Positions 33,463 through 42,861 of a stretch of DNA of 64,000 nucleotides are shown here, piece after piece. A program made the translations under genes and the position numbers. The notes below the pieces were generated by a model. That model saw only the letters and a program-made list of their open reading frames with translations. It was not told where the DNA came from and made no database searches. Source of the stretch: Suicoccus acidiformans. GTDB lineage: Bacteria > Bacillota > Bacilli > Lactobacillales > Aerococcaceae. The number at the start of each line of letters is the position of its first letter. The stretch's first letter is position 1. The DNA lies in the NCBI RefSeq assembly GCF_003546865.1, contig NZ_CP023434.1, positions 1,860,001-1,924,000 of the forward strand. Reading direction: 5' to 3'.

Positions 33463-34129
33463 CCCTTAATACCCCCTCAGCCAATAATGAATCAACTAAT
33501 TGTTCCTTCGTAGCATATTTAATCTCAGATTTCTTCAAACTTTCGATATTACTTCGATAAGCTAATGTTCTTAACTCGGTTACTTTAAGTTTATGAAGTT
33601 CCTCTTTTGTATATTTTTCTCGAGTTTCTTCCAAAACTTTATCATCTGCTAATATCTCATCAGTGGCTTCCACTTCCGATGTGACCTGAGTATCCTCAGT
33701 GCTATATGAACGCTCTATCTCATAGTCATAGTCATAGTCATAGTCATAATCATCATCAGCAGCAGCGCTTTTATCAACTAAATTTATTTCTTGCTGACTT
33801 TCCAAAAATGACTCTGAGTGTATCTCAGGCTGCTTCATCTGATTTCGTTCAGAAATATCTCTATCCAGCATTTCCTTGACTTGATCATCTAAACGGGGGA
33901 TAACATTTGTTGAGCGTAAAGCTCCACTATGTTCAACCGCCGTTTTTCCAGCATCGACAGCAGCTTGTACAGCGGCCACATCTCCGTACACCATGATGGT
34001 GGTAATACCGCCCTTAATTTTCTGACTATCAAGTAAGTGGACGTTTGCCGCCTTTAAAGCAGCATCACAGGCTACGATTGCTGAGAGCTTTCCTTTAATT
34101 TCAATAAGTCCTAGAGCAATGTTGGCCAT
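33452..34129 (-). CDS. eutK: EutK-like BMC protein with acidic linker and C-terminal domain
   Basis: 225 residues in three parts. Residues 1-90 are a BMC shell domain (ALGLIEIKGKLSAIVACDAA, LKAANVHLLDSQKIKGGITT). Residues 95-170 are a disordered acidic linker containing a DYDYDYDYDYD tract from a 6-base tandem repeat. Residues 172-225 (YTKEELHKLKVTELRTLAYR, SNIESLKKSEIKYATKEQLV) look like a SAP or Rho-N helix-loop-helix, domains that often bind nucleic acid. EutK of enterobacteria also has a C-terminal nucleic-acid-binding-type domain. It sits between eutL and eutE. Confidence 0.88.
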   Translation of the reverse strand: MANIALGLIEIKGKLSAIVACDAALKAANVHLLDSQKIKGGITTIMVYGDVAAVQAAVDAGKTAVEHSGALRSTNVIPRLDDQVKEMLDRDISERNQMKQPEIHSESFLESQQEINLVDKSAAADDDYDYDYDYDYEIERSYSTEDTQVTSEVEATDEILADDKVLEETREKYTKEELHKLKVTELRTLAYRSNIESLKKSEIKYATKEQLVDSLLAEGVLRDDE

Positions 34130-34141
34130 TCAAATTCCCCC

Positions 34142-34795
34142 TTAATATACTAATGGGTTACTTGCAACAGCTTTTACCGCTTCAGCAAATGCATCACAGG
34201 CTGCTTGACAAGCAGATTGGCTTCCCGTTAGCAAAGCTCCGCCAAAGTTAGTCTCTGTTGGTGGTTCATAGAACACCTTAATTTCGACGTCTGCTGCTTT
34301 CAAAGCTGCGTCCACCCCAAAAACAGCTTCCAATGGAGGTGCAATTAGATAGGCAATTGCCTGCCCTTCAGACACTTCTGCCATTTCCGATAAATAACTT
34401 CCACTTCTTGAGACATTATGCGCGAAATAAATAACCGAATCATCATCATTAGCACTTACGAAATGAGCCTCTTCTTCAATAAAATGTACTGCAGCATCTA
34501 ACCCGGCTCGAACCTCAGCTGGAGATGGCCCAGCTAAAATCCCAATGACTTCCCCTGCTAACGCAGTATTTGCATTATCTGCTCCAGCATAAAAACTTGA
34601 GCCATATACTACATCAACTGCCGCTTTCTTAGTAGCTTCGTCTAAAGCTACGTAAGTTACATCATCTGAATCACAAGTTAAAATACCGATACTACTTTGG
34701 TGATCTTGCAAGTTCAGTTTTTCAGCTAGACCTGCATCCACATTAGGAATCATCCGAACTGAAAGAACATTCGCTTTGATACGATCATTAATCAT
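34142..34795 (-). CDS. eutL: EutL: trimeric tandem-BMC shell protein
   Basis: Tandem BMC protein, 217 residues, forming pseudohexameric trimers with a gated pore. ANVLSVRMIPNVDAGLAEKL at the start, SSFYAGADNANTALAGEVIG, and FYEPPTETNFGGALLTGSQS followed by ACQAACDAFAEAV at the end are diagnostic. It follows eutC directly. Confidence 0.97.
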   Translation of the reverse strand: MINDRIKANVLSVRMIPNVDAGLAEKLNLQDHQSSIGILTCDSDDVTYVALDEATKKAAVDVVYGSSFYAGADNANTALAGEVIGILAGPSPAEVRAGLDAAVHFIEEEAHFVSANDDDSVIYFAHNVSRSGSYLSEMAEVSEGQAIAYLIAPPLEAVFGVDAALKAADVEIKVFYEPPTETNFGGALLTGSQSACQAACDAFAEAVKAVASNPLVY

Positions 34796-34812
34796 AGATT
34801 GTTGCCTCCTCG

Positions 34813-35775
34813 TTATTGTTCTAAACTAGTCCCTGATGCTTTCTGTTTTAGAATTTGTTCAATAATATCTGCAATATACGCACCTGCTTCTACCGCCGGT
34901 GTTCCACCGTCATGAATGTTTGAAATAACTGTCCGTCCAGCTTCTGGCATTCCAACTGTCGGTCGATATGCAATATAGGCACTCATCGACTCAGCTGTTA
35001 CCAAACCAGGACGTTCTCCAATCAACATACAAATGACATTGGCATTCGTAATATCTCCGATTTGATCCATGGCAGGAACGCGGCAATGTTTTACAAATAA
35101 TACATCTCCAAAATCAAGATTATGAGTTTTTAAGCCCTGTCGAATCGCTGGTAGAATGTCACGAACATTGGCTTCGATTGCCGCAGAAGATAAACCATCT
35201 CCAACAACCACAACCACATCTGCATTTTGTGGAACAACTTCTTTAATTTTTTTCGCTGATTCTTCAGAAAAGACGCGACCTAGGTCAGGACGCTTTAAGT
35301 ATTCGTCCTTATCTTGACAAACAGTTTCTAATGGCACTAAATTTAAATCTTTAATAAGCTCTTCATCAACATATGAATATACAGCATCTTGCGCGGCCGC
35401 ATGGTCTGCTCTAAAACGAAGAACAGGTTGTGTTTTATATCGACTTCCTGCACGTCCCATCCCTAGACGCGCTGGAGTGTGTTGCTTAATTCTCATGTAA
35501 CCTTCTTCATCTTCAGCATTATCAACATAGAAGGTCTCCCGGATGTTTAACTCGGTAATATCATCTAAAACTTCATCAGAAACACTATTTTGTTTTACTT
35601 GTTCTGTTTCGTTAGTTGAACCAGCAGGATGATACGTTACTCGTTCTGAAACTTGAATGGTTTCTTTTGAATTAGTTTGCAAACCCGATGCATCTTCTGT
35701 TATCTCATCGTTATTACCTGAAGCCATCTCAGTGAGAATCGCTCTAATCATTTGCTTTAATTCTGTTTGTTCCAA
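34813..35775 (-). CDS. eutC: EutC: ethanolamine ammonia-lyase small subunit
   Basis: Small subunit of the adenosylcobalamin-dependent lyase that splits ethanolamine into acetaldehyde and ammonia. It has 320 residues. The catalytic part starts near residue 100 ([36 protein letters not shown]) and ends [20 protein letters not shown]. The N terminus has an amphipathic helix ([17 protein letters not shown]) and a long polar linker to about residue 95, an encapsulation peptide that targets the lyase to the lumen. It lies 28 bases after eutB. Confidence 0.97.
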   Translation of the reverse strand: MEQTELKQMIRAILTEMASGNNDEITEDASGLQTNSKETIQVSERVTYHPAGSTNETEQVKQNSVSDEVLDDITELNIRETFYVDNAEDEEGYMRIKQHTPARLGMGRAGSRYKTQPVLRFRADHAAAQDAVYSYVDEELIKDLNLVPLETVCQDKDEYLKRPDLGRVFSEESAKKIKEVVPQNADVVVVVGDGLSSAAIEANVRDILPAIRQGLKTHNLDFGDVLFVKHCRVPAMDQIGDITNANVICMLIGERPGLVTAESMSAYIAYRPTVGMPEAGRTVISNIHDGGTPAVEAGAYIADIIEQILKQKASGTSLEQ

Positions 35776-35803
35776 TGTACTTGCTCCTTTCCGACTTTAA
35801 CCA

Positions 35804-37165
35804 TTACTTTAAGAAGATTGAAGCATCACCAGCTCGATCAGTCAGGCGACCATCTTCCAGGATTCCCATTTTCTCGCACCACTCTTCAAATTCTTTGATT
35901 GGGCGAAGATTAAGTAGTTCCCGAGCTGACACTGTTTCATGGAACCCAGTTGACTGATAATTAAGCATAATATCGTCCCCACTCGGAACACCAATAATAA
36001 AGTTTACTCCCGCCACTGCTAGAAGAACTGTTAAGTTTTCAGAATCATTTTGATCTGAGTCCATATGATTGGTGTAACAGATATCACATCCCATTGAAAT
36101 ACCACTTAATTTGCCCATGAAGTGGTCTTCTAAACCTGCACGGATTACTTGCTTAGAATTATATAAGTATTCTGGTCCAATGAAGCCAACCACCGTATTT
36201 ACAATATATGGATCCCAGTTTCTAGCAAAACCATAACATCTTGCCTCTAAAGTCACTTGGTCAATGCCGTGATGGCCATCAGGATACTCTGAACCTTGAC
36301 CAGTTTCAAAATACATCAAGTTTGGCCCTACCGCTGAGCCTGTCTTCAAGGCCATGTCATAGGCCTCATCGATCAGTTTAGCGTCAATACCAAAGCCTTC
36401 ATTCGCCCGTTCAGTACCCGCAATAGATTGGAACACTAAACCTGTTGGTGCACCTTTTTCCATGGCTTTCATCTGAGTAGTAATATGAGCTAGCACAACA
36501 TGTTGAGTTGGAATTTCCCATTTATTAATGAAATCATTAACTTCATTTAAAATTTGATAAGTAGATTCTACATTATCATTTACTGGATTTATCCCAATCG
36601 TAGCATCCCCAATACCATAAGAGAGCCCCTCCATAGTTGTGGCCATTATACCATCAATATTATCTGTTGTATGGTTTGGTTGAAGACGGGAAGAAAATGT
36701 TCCTTTTTTTCCAATAGTTGTATTGGCAGTCTTTTCAATAATTATCTTTTGAGCTCCAACAATAAGGTCTAAGTTTGTCATAATCTTTGCGACAGCAGCA
36801 ACCATCTCTGACGTTAGGCCAGAAGAGATACGGCGAATATCATAATTAGTTATGTTTGAATCCAGTATATATTCACGTAACTCTGAGACAGTCCATTCTT
36901 TGATTTCTTCATAAACTCTCATGTTAACATTATCGATAATAATCCGTGTAACTTCATCTTTTTCATAAGGAACTGCTGGATTTTCAAAGAAATCTTTCAA
37001 TTGGAGATTCGCAACAACTGTTTTAGCAGCTACTCGCTCTTCTGCACTTTCAGCTGCAACTCCTGCAAGCTCATCTCCTGATCTTAGCTCGTTCGCTTTA
37101 CCCATGACTTCGTAGATATTATTAAATTCATAGACTCTACCAAATAATTTTGTTTTTAGTATCAT
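35804..37165 (-). CDS. eutB: EutB: ethanolamine ammonia-lyase large subunit
   Basis: Catalytic (beta/alpha)8 subunit, 453 residues, binding ethanolamine and adenosylcobalamin at the interface with EutC. RISSGLTSEMVAAVAKIMTN, GKKGTFSSRLQPNHTTDNID, YGIGDATIGINPVNDNVEST and MGCDICYTNHMDSDQNDSEN are conserved EutB blocks. It is full length, with no breaks, so the pathway is intact. Confidence 0.98.
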   Translation of the reverse strand: MILKTKLFGRVYEFNNIYEVMGKANELRSGDELAGVAAESAEERVAAKTVVANLQLKDFFENPAVPYEKDEVTRIIIDNVNMRVYEEIKEWTVSELREYILDSNITNYDIRRISSGLTSEMVAAVAKIMTNLDLIVGAQKIIIEKTANTTIGKKGTFSSRLQPNHTTDNIDGIMATTMEGLSYGIGDATIGINPVNDNVESTYQILNEVNDFINKWEIPTQHVVLAHITTQMKAMEKGAPTGLVFQSIAGTERANEGFGIDAKLIDEAYDMALKTGSAVGPNLMYFETGQGSEYPDGHHGIDQVTLEARCYGFARNWDPYIVNTVVGFIGPEYLYNSKQVIRAGLEDHFMGKLSGISMGCDICYTNHMDSDQNDSENLTVLLAVAGVNFIIGVPSGDDIMLNYQSTGFHETVSARELLNLRPIKEFEEWCEKMGILEDGRLTDRAGDASIFLK

Positions 37166-37182
37166 TTCAAACCTCCATTACT

Positions 37183-38604
37183 TTAGCTAAAGGCCAATGT
37201 TTTTATGACAATTGGTATTGCTCGACCACCTGATATTGGTTTACCAATGTCTATATAATCTCCATCATTCACAGCAACACTATCCATGCAAATAAATTCA
37301 TAATCTTTCGGTAACTTTGCTTTAAAACTATGTCCCAACGCTTTAGCCATATCTTCACGTAAGATAATAATAATCGGGAAGTTCTCTGTTATTAAATCTT
37401 GTAAACCAGACAAAAGCGTCTCTGAAAATTCTTGAACCTCATTAAAACTCGGATTTTTGATACCTTCAAAAGCAAATGCTACTACTTGCTTCTCTTCTTC
37501 GACTTTAAACCATTCATATTTATTTTTCATAATAGAGACTAAATCTTTTGCATTCTGCTCTTCACGAGAGAATCTAATCACTGGAACATTCTTCATCGGG
37601 AAGATATCCCCGTGATAAAGAATTGTACTGCCACTAACATCTGTTGTATGCGAACCCGCTCCAACAACTGTCGCTCTGATTGTCTCTTCTGTTTCATAAA
37701 CATCATATGTCTCGAATAATTTCGACTTAGGGATATATCTTCCAAATAAGACACCAATATCCCCGTACTCAAATTCTTGAACTGATTTATTATTGCCATA
37801 AACAGCATCAGCAACTCCGCCTGAAAACGATATTACTTCAGGTGTAATGTAATTGCTGAAATCGTTATTGGTTAAGAGCATATTGTAATATTTACTTTTC
37901 TCTCCAATACCTGCAGCATTCTCTAGGACTTCGATTAATATGTCGAATAATTTGTTTAGCTCGGTATTATTTAATGGTTCGCCCATATGAATCGATATAT
38001 TCTCCTGTCGAATTATATCTTGATATTTCGGAGAAATATATGTTACGTTCTGGCTGTTATCCACTCGAATTAGTCGACCGCCTATATCGAAACATGTTGT
38101 GTCTACTGTTACCCCATCCTGGAAAATCACTAGGTTTGTCGTACCACCACCTATGTCATAATTTATCGTAGAAGTATGATGATTTTTTGAATAAGAGTAT
38201 GAGCCAGAACCTTTTCCAGCAATGACACTCTCAAGTTCCGGCCCTGCGGTAGCCACAACAAAATCTCCTGCTAAACCACTTAAGGCATCCGCTACCGCTC
38301 GAGAGTTCTCTTTTCGAACAGTTTCCCCAGTAATGATAATTGCTCCTGTTTCGATTTCATCAGGCTTAACATCGGCTTTACGATATTGTTCACTGACGAA
38401 GTCCTGAATGCTTTTGGAGTCAATTAAATTGTCTCTATTTATAGGTGTGAAAATTATATCGCTTTTATATATCACTTCTTTATCTGTTATTTCGATGGTA
38501 GGGATTGTAAAAGATGATGATGTGTTTTCAACTTTTAGCCTCGAGAGCACCATCTGACTTGTAGATGTCCCAATATCAATCCCTACGCTTAGTAAATTAG
38601 CCAT
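37183..38604 (-). CDS. eutA: EutA: ethanolamine ammonia-lyase reactivating factor
   Basis: Actin-fold ATPase, 473 residues, that removes damaged cobalamin from the lyase. The N-terminal SVGIDIGTSTSQMVLSRLKV is the phosphate-1 motif, INYDIGGGTTNLVIFQDG the phosphate-2 motif, and FSGGVADAVYG the third nucleotide block. It lies between eutW and eutB. Its presence directly before the lyase genes supports a B12-dependent route. Confidence 0.96.
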   Translation of the reverse strand: MANLLSVGIDIGTSTSQMVLSRLKVENTSSSFTIPTIEITDKEVIYKSDIIFTPINRDNLIDSKSIQDFVSEQYRKADVKPDEIETGAIIITGETVRKENSRAVADALSGLAGDFVVATAGPELESVIAGKGSGSYSYSKNHHTSTINYDIGGGTTNLVIFQDGVTVDTTCFDIGGRLIRVDNSQNVTYISPKYQDIIRQENISIHMGEPLNNTELNKLFDILIEVLENAAGIGEKSKYYNMLLTNNDFSNYITPEVISFSGGVADAVYGNNKSVQEFEYGDIGVLFGRYIPKSKLFETYDVYETEETIRATVVGAGSHTTDVSGSTILYHGDIFPMKNVPVIRFSREEQNAKDLVSIMKNKYEWFKVEEEKQVVAFAFEGIKNPSFNEVQEFSETLLSGLQDLITENFPIIIILREDMAKALGHSFKAKLPKDYEFICMDSVAVNDGDYIDIGKPISGGRAIPIVIKTLAFS

Positions 38605-38615
38605 TCAATCACTTC

Positions 38616-40031
38616 TCACTCTATAGTATTCTTGAAATTTATCTTCACCCGTGTTCCAGGATGATTTGGTTCATAAACAATCAAACCATTCAACTTACTA
38701 TTCACAAAACTTTCGACAATTTGTAAACCTAAGTTTTTGTGATTATCATTTGAAAAATTAATTCCACTTCCATTATCTGATACAATCATCTGAATTAACT
38801 CTTGATCGGATTTAATCGATACTTCTATTCGAGCCTGCTGCTCCTCATCAAAACTACGAAAAGCATGCTCTAATGAGTTTTGGACTAGCTCATTAATAAT
38901 TAAGGCTAGTGGGACAGCCATCTCAAAATCTAGCAAGAGGTCGTCTATATTCTTCTCTATTGTGATATAACCTTTCACTGCATGAGAATACATTAAGTTA
39001 TCTACTACAGAATTTATAACAGCTTTAATATTAATTACATCTCCTGTATTACTCTCAGAAAGAATATCATGTGTTGTAGAAGTTGCCAAAATACGATTAA
39101 TACTCTCGCTTAAAGCTTTTGCTGCTTCATCTGTTGATGTTCTATGGAGCTGTAATCTCAAAAGGGATACTACCGTCTGTAAATTATTCTTAACCCGATG
39201 ATGAACCTCTCGTATCGTAACCAGTTCATTATTTATCTCATTTTCTAAAAGTTTCTCCTGAGATCTATTTGTCATAATAACTACATAAAGGCCACCTGGA
39301 GACTCACAGTACTTAAAATCAACATAATAATTCCAGAAACTACTTTGCCCTTCATAAATCCCATATTTCAAAAGTTTTTTTACATCTTCAAATCTATGTT
39401 CATTTAATGATAGATTATTAAAATGCATCTGTTGTATAGGATCCATATAGCCTATATCATGATAAAATTGATCAGCAATTTTATTATTAGCTATTAAGAA
39501 TCCATCTGAATTAAAGACCAGAACTATATCCTGAATTGCATTAAAGATATAGTCAAATGTATCTTTCGTTATCGTTAGTTTCGACTTTTTGGTATGATTC
39601 TTTGACACGAGCTCGTCATCTTTCAAACTGGTTTCAAGTATTAATACCGCAATCGTCTTATCGCCAAACTCTATCGGGAACGAAGTCTGTTTAATGGTAG
39701 CTCCTTCCTGAGAAATCGCCATCAAATTGACCGAGGGCATTCCAGTTTGTAGAGTTCTAATTGGACCAGGTTCGTCTTGAATCAAAGCGTGTTTACCAAC
39801 AACGTTTCCATCATATAATGACTGACCTTTAATTGGACGTCGGTGCCATACAACAATCGCTTGTTGTGAAATTTTATCCCAAGCATCGATGAAAATATCG
39901 TAAGTCAAATAATCTTTCTCAATCGGTAAATTATTGGCATAGCTTATAAGATAATTAATTTCTTTGGTATTTAACGAGGTGTATTTTTCACAAAGCTCCT
40001 TGATATTACTATTAATTTGTTGATTACTCAT
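38616..40031 (-). CDS. eutW: EutW: ethanolamine sensor histidine kinase
   Basis: Soluble sensor kinase, about 471 residues, no membrane segment. An N-terminal sensor domain (residues 40-155), a PAS-like region (FNAIQDIVLVFNSDGFLIAN) and a HisKA_2 dimerisation helix with phospho-histidine in REVHHRVKNNLQTVVSLLRL are followed by an HATPase domain (VPLALIINELVQNSLEHAFR, VSDNGSGINF). EutW of Enterococcus phosphorylates EutV in response to ethanolamine (family knowledge). The frame has an upstream TTG, but ATG 40031 overlaps the eutV stop by 8 bases and is preferred. Confidence 0.95.
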   Translation of the reverse strand: MSNQQINSNIKELCEKYTSLNTKEINYLISYANNLPIEKDYLTYDIFIDAWDKISQQAIVVWHRRPIKGQSLYDGNVVGKHALIQDEPGPIRTLQTGMPSVNLMAISQEGATIKQTSFPIEFGDKTIAVLILETSLKDDELVSKNHTKKSKLTITKDTFDYIFNAIQDIVLVFNSDGFLIANNKIADQFYHDIGYMDPIQQMHFNNLSLNEHRFEDVKKLLKYGIYEGQSSFWNYYVDFKYCESPGGLYVVIMTNRSQEKLLENEINNELVTIREVHHRVKNNLQTVVSLLRLQLHRTSTDEAAKALSESINRILATSTTHDILSESNTGDVINIKAVINSVVDNLMYSHAVKGYITIEKNIDDLLLDFEMAVPLALIINELVQNSLEHAFRSFDEEQQARIEVSIKSDQELIQMIVSDNGSGINFSNDNHKNLGLQIVESFVNSKLNGLIVYEPNHPGTRVKINFKNTIE

Positions 40032-40593
40032 CGAGTAATACCAATGTTTCTGCAATTTCTATCATTGTAGTTCGTTTATCCATACTTAATTTCCTTATTT
40101 TCTGATATGCTTCGTCTTCAGTAATATTTTCTAACTTCATTATAATACCCTTGGCTTGTTCAATAACTTTACGATCACTAAGATTTTTCTTTAGTTGTTG
40201 TATTTCTTGAGATAAAGCAGTAAAATGCCTGCTATTTTCGAGTGATAATTCAACCATTGGAATTAAAGCATGCTCACGAATTGGTTTAACGAGGTATCCT
40301 AGCATTTTGTACTCTTTTGCTTTCTCAATAAATTCCTTATCACTATATGCTGTCAATAAGATAATCCCAGAGGCGGAACCGTCTTCAAGAATTTTTTTCG
40401 AAGCCGTTAACCCATCTAACAGTGGCATCTTAATATCCATTAATACTAAGTCAGGTTTATATTCCTTACTCTTAGAAATTGCTTCAAAGCCATCTGTCGC
40501 TTCTCCCACAACTTCATACCCTGATGTTTCGAGAATGTCTCGTATATCTAGTCTAATCAAAGGTTCATCATCTACGATGAGAATTCTACTCAT
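40024..40593 (-). CDS. eutV: EutV: ANTAR-domain antitermination response regulator
   Basis: 189 residues: a receiver domain (ILIVDDEPLIRLDIRDILET, phospho-aspartate in LVLMDIKMPLLDG, ending YLVKPI) and a C-terminal ANTAR RNA-binding domain (VIEQAKGIIMKLENITEDEA, YQKIRKLSMDKRTTMIEIAE). Phosphorylated EutV binds paired hairpins with hexanucleotide loops and blocks terminators in eut leaders (established in Enterococcus). One candidate target lies upstream of eutG in this window. Confidence 0.97.
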   Translation of the reverse strand: MSRILIVDDEPLIRLDIRDILETSGYEVVGEATDGFEAISKSKEYKPDLVLMDIKMPLLDGLTASKKILEDGSASGIILLTAYSDKEFIEKAKEYKMLGYLVKPIREHALIPMVELSLENSRHFTALSQEIQQLKKNLSDRKVIEQAKGIIMKLENITEDEAYQKIRKLSMDKRTTMIEIAETLVLLDE

Positions 40594-40611
40594 ATCATCA
40601 CCTCAAATATC

Positions 40612-40962
40612 CTAACTAATGCTCATTGGGTTAATATCATAATGCAATTCGTCAGAAAGAAGTTGAATCGCCGCTGAAAGAGCAGCTTTGACCGAATCTA
40701 AAGTTCCACTGATGATAAGTGATCCTGTAAATCGATCCATATATTCAATTTCAACTTCCGCCGTCTTTACTGCTATATCAACCGCTATTATTGCTGCCTC
40801 GCTAGGTGTTATAAGCATAATCCCTATCGCATTGTGTGAGCGATTATGAATACCGATTTTTTGTTTTAATTCTTCGTCAGGATTAGCAATAATATGAACT
40901 AAAGTTGCCTGTTTACCAGGCACATATTCCTGTATGACTCTTTCTTTTGACAATGATATCAC
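40612..40962 (-). CDS. Second EutS-like shell protein
   Basis: BMC-domain protein of the circularly permuted EutS/PduU type, 116 residues. RVIQEYVPGKQATLVHIIAN at the start and ITPSEAAIIAVDIAVKTAEV in the middle define the family, and EIEYMDRFTGSLIISGTLDS ends the BMC fold. It is a diverged paralogue of the EutS at 43314-43664. Most eut operons have one eutS. It is placed between eutG and eutV. Confidence 0.95.
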   Translation of the reverse strand: MISLSKERVIQEYVPGKQATLVHIIANPDEELKQKIGIHNRSHNAIGIMLITPSEAAIIAVDIAVKTAEVEIEYMDRFTGSLIISGTLDSVKAALSAAIQLLSDELHYDINPMSIS

Positions 40963-40965
40963 CTA

Positions 40966-42096
40966 CTAAAAAACATTCTTGAGTATCGCAATAACATCTT
41001 CCTCGGAAGGCTCAATTGGATTGGTATCAGTACAAGCATCTAACAATGCATCTTTAGCGATTTCATTAATATAGTTTTCTAGCTTTGCTTTATCAATACC
41101 AAAACCTGAAAGACTCAAGGGACGTTCTGTTGATTTTAGTAGTTTGGTAATCTCATTGATTAGACTTCGTGTGCCGATACTCGGACTCACTGCATTTAAG
41201 TCAAGAAAACCTGCAATTTGACGATATCTATCTGCAACTTCCGTATGCAATTGATTTCCCACTAATCCACTATTGAAGCGAATAACCTCTGTTAATAAAA
41301 TACCATTTAAGCGTCCATGAGGGATATGTAATCTAGCTCCTGCTGCGTGGGCGATACCATGATTTAAACCTAACGAGGCTTGATTAAAGGCCATACCAGC
41401 CATTGTAGATGCAATATGCATCTTCTCTCTAGCTTCTCGGTCACTTCCATCACGGTAGGCTCTTGGTAAATATTCGAATACATATTTAATAGCTTTCTCC
41501 GCTAGAGCATCTGATATTTCTGTAGAAGCCGTAGAAACATATGCTTCAATCGCATGTGTTAATACATCTACACCGGTATCAGCCGTTTGATTAGGCGGTA
41601 AACTTTCCACAAAGTCAACAACTAAGATAGCATCTGTCGGTTGAATTTCATCCGTCACTAACGGATACTTCACACCTAATTCTTGGTCAGTTATGATGGA
41701 AAAATTTGTAACCTCAGAGCCGGTACCACTAGTTGTAGGAACAACTATGAATGGGATATTACCAGAAAGCATCCCCATACGTTTAGCAAAAAAGTAAATC
41801 CCTTTTCCAGCATCTATCGCTGAGCCACCACCAAAAGCAATAAAAATTGTTGGCGAGAACTCAGAAACCATCTCTAATCCTGAAACCAAATTTTCAATCG
41901 GAGGATCCGGCTGAACTTCATCAAAAATACGTACTTCACAGGATCGGTCAATTTGACTTGTCAAAGTATCCATAAATGGCGAAGAAGAAATAAAGTTATC
42001 TGAAATAATGATAATGTTCTCGTCTTTGAAATCATTCAAAATCGTCAGACTATCATCGCCAATATGAATTTTAGTGTCAAATTTTATTGTTATCAT
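40966..42096 (-). CDS. eutG: EutG: iron-containing alcohol dehydrogenase
   Basis: Group III alcohol dehydrogenase, about 376 residues, reducing acetaldehyde to ethanol and regenerating NAD in the microcompartment. FGGGSAIDAGKGIYFF and VVPTTSGTGSEVTNFSII are nucleotide and metal-site blocks; the metal-binding histidines lie in LNHGIAHAAGARLHIPHGRL, and DVLTHAIEAYVST also belongs to the family signature. ATG 42096 with AAGGAG upstream is preferred to the frame start at 42138, which lies inside the terminator hairpin. It is the first gene after the EutV-type attenuator. Confidence 0.95.
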   Translation of the reverse strand: MITIKFDTKIHIGDDSLTILNDFKDENIIIISDNFISSSPFMDTLTSQIDRSCEVRIFDEVQPDPPIENLVSGLEMVSEFSPTIFIAFGGGSAIDAGKGIYFFAKRMGMLSGNIPFIVVPTTSGTGSEVTNFSIITDQELGVKYPLVTDEIQPTDAILVVDFVESLPPNQTADTGVDVLTHAIEAYVSTASTEISDALAEKAIKYVFEYLPRAYRDGSDREAREKMHIASTMAGMAFNQASLGLNHGIAHAAGARLHIPHGRLNGILLTEVIRFNSGLVGNQLHTEVADRYRQIAGFLDLNAVSPSIGTRSLINEITKLLKSTERPLSLSGFGIDKAKLENYINEIAKDALLDACTDTNPIEPSEEDVIAILKNVF

Positions 42097-42113
42097 TTCA
42101 TTCTCCTTTCCAA

Positions 42114-42178
42114 CAAAAAAGCCACAAGTTAAACTCACCCCTGTATTAAATGTCAGTGGTCTCGTTAACTTATGGCTT
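42114..42178 (-). terminator. Leader terminator before eutG
   Basis: On the minus strand AAGCCATAAGTTAAC (42164-42178) pairs with GTTTAACTTGTGGCTT (42119-42134), followed by a T tract (42114-42120). The loop is long (about 29 bases). It stands between the adenosyltransferase gene and eutG and is a probable target of EutV antitermination. Confidence 0.85.
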
Positions 42179-42208
42179 CATTGCACTTTCCAAACACATC
42201 GTTGTGTT
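42173..42208 (-). promoter_or_regulatory. Candidate EutV ANTAR-binding hairpin(s)
   Basis: On the minus strand, AACAC-[AACGAT]-GTGTT (42193-42208) has the hexanucleotide loop with A at position 1 and G at position 4 known for EutV targets. A second possible loop, AATGAA (42177-42182, also A1 and G4), overlaps the 5' arm of the terminator, as expected for the P2 hairpin, but its stem is only 2 bp plus an outer pair. The first hairpin is convincing, the second is not. Confidence 0.5.
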
Positions 42209-42273
42209 CTGTAACTGTTTTCATAATACCCTTATATTTTTGCTTTGTCAACTGATAATTGTGAAAAATTGAA

Positions 42274-42861
42274 TTACTTAAAATCATCAATGTCCTCTTT
42301 TGTAATTTGATGAAAAACCTTTCCACTCCGCTCATAAAACACATCATCTTTACTTTCATTTGCATTCACATATCTTGCAATTGCATAAAAATAATCCGAT
42401 AAACGATTTACAAATCTTACAACCTCAGAATTCATATCATTATCCCATTGAAAGTGCACAATATCTCTTTCTGCTCTTCGAGCAACCGTCCTTGCAAAGT
42501 GAAGAACACTCGCTAAAGTTGTCCCTCCGGGAAGAATGAAAGATTGGACACTTGGTGCCTTATCCGAATAATAATCAACTCGGCTCTCAAGCCATAATGT
42601 ATGATCTTTATTCAATCTATATTCAGCATAACCATGAGGTGTTGCAATATCTGACCCACAATCAAATAGAAACTGTTGAATTTGCTGCAAATCGTCAGAA
42701 AGCACCTCATCTTCTTGAATCAAAGAGACTGCAATTCCAACAATGCTATTTAATTCATCCAACGTACCGTATGCAATGACTCGATTGGAATCTTTAGCGA
42801 CCTTTTGACCGCCAATAATACTTGTATAACCTTTATCACCTGTTCTTGTATATAATTGCAT
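42274..42861 (-). CDS. PduO-type ATP:cob(I)alamin adenosyltransferase (eut copy)
   Basis: 195 residues. Transfers adenosine from ATP to cob(I)alamin to make adenosylcobalamin. LYTRTGDKGYTSIIGGQKVA at the N terminus is the ATP-binding block; LDELNSIVGIAVSLI, FILPGGTTLASVLHFARTVA and RRAERDIVHFQWDNDMNSEV, FVNRLSDYFYAIARYVN are conserved. It is one of two such genes in the window (the other at 55905), besides the EutT-like gene. It starts directly after eutP and ends before the eutG leader. Confidence 0.95.
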   Translation of the reverse strand: MQLYTRTGDKGYTSIIGGQKVAKDSNRVIAYGTLDELNSIVGIAVSLIQEDEVLSDDLQQIQQFLFDCGSDIATPHGYAEYRLNKDHTLWLESRVDYYSDKAPSVQSFILPGGTTLASVLHFARTVARRAERDIVHFQWDNDMNSEVVRFVNRLSDYFYAIARYVNANESKDDVFYERSGKVFHQITKEDIDDFK

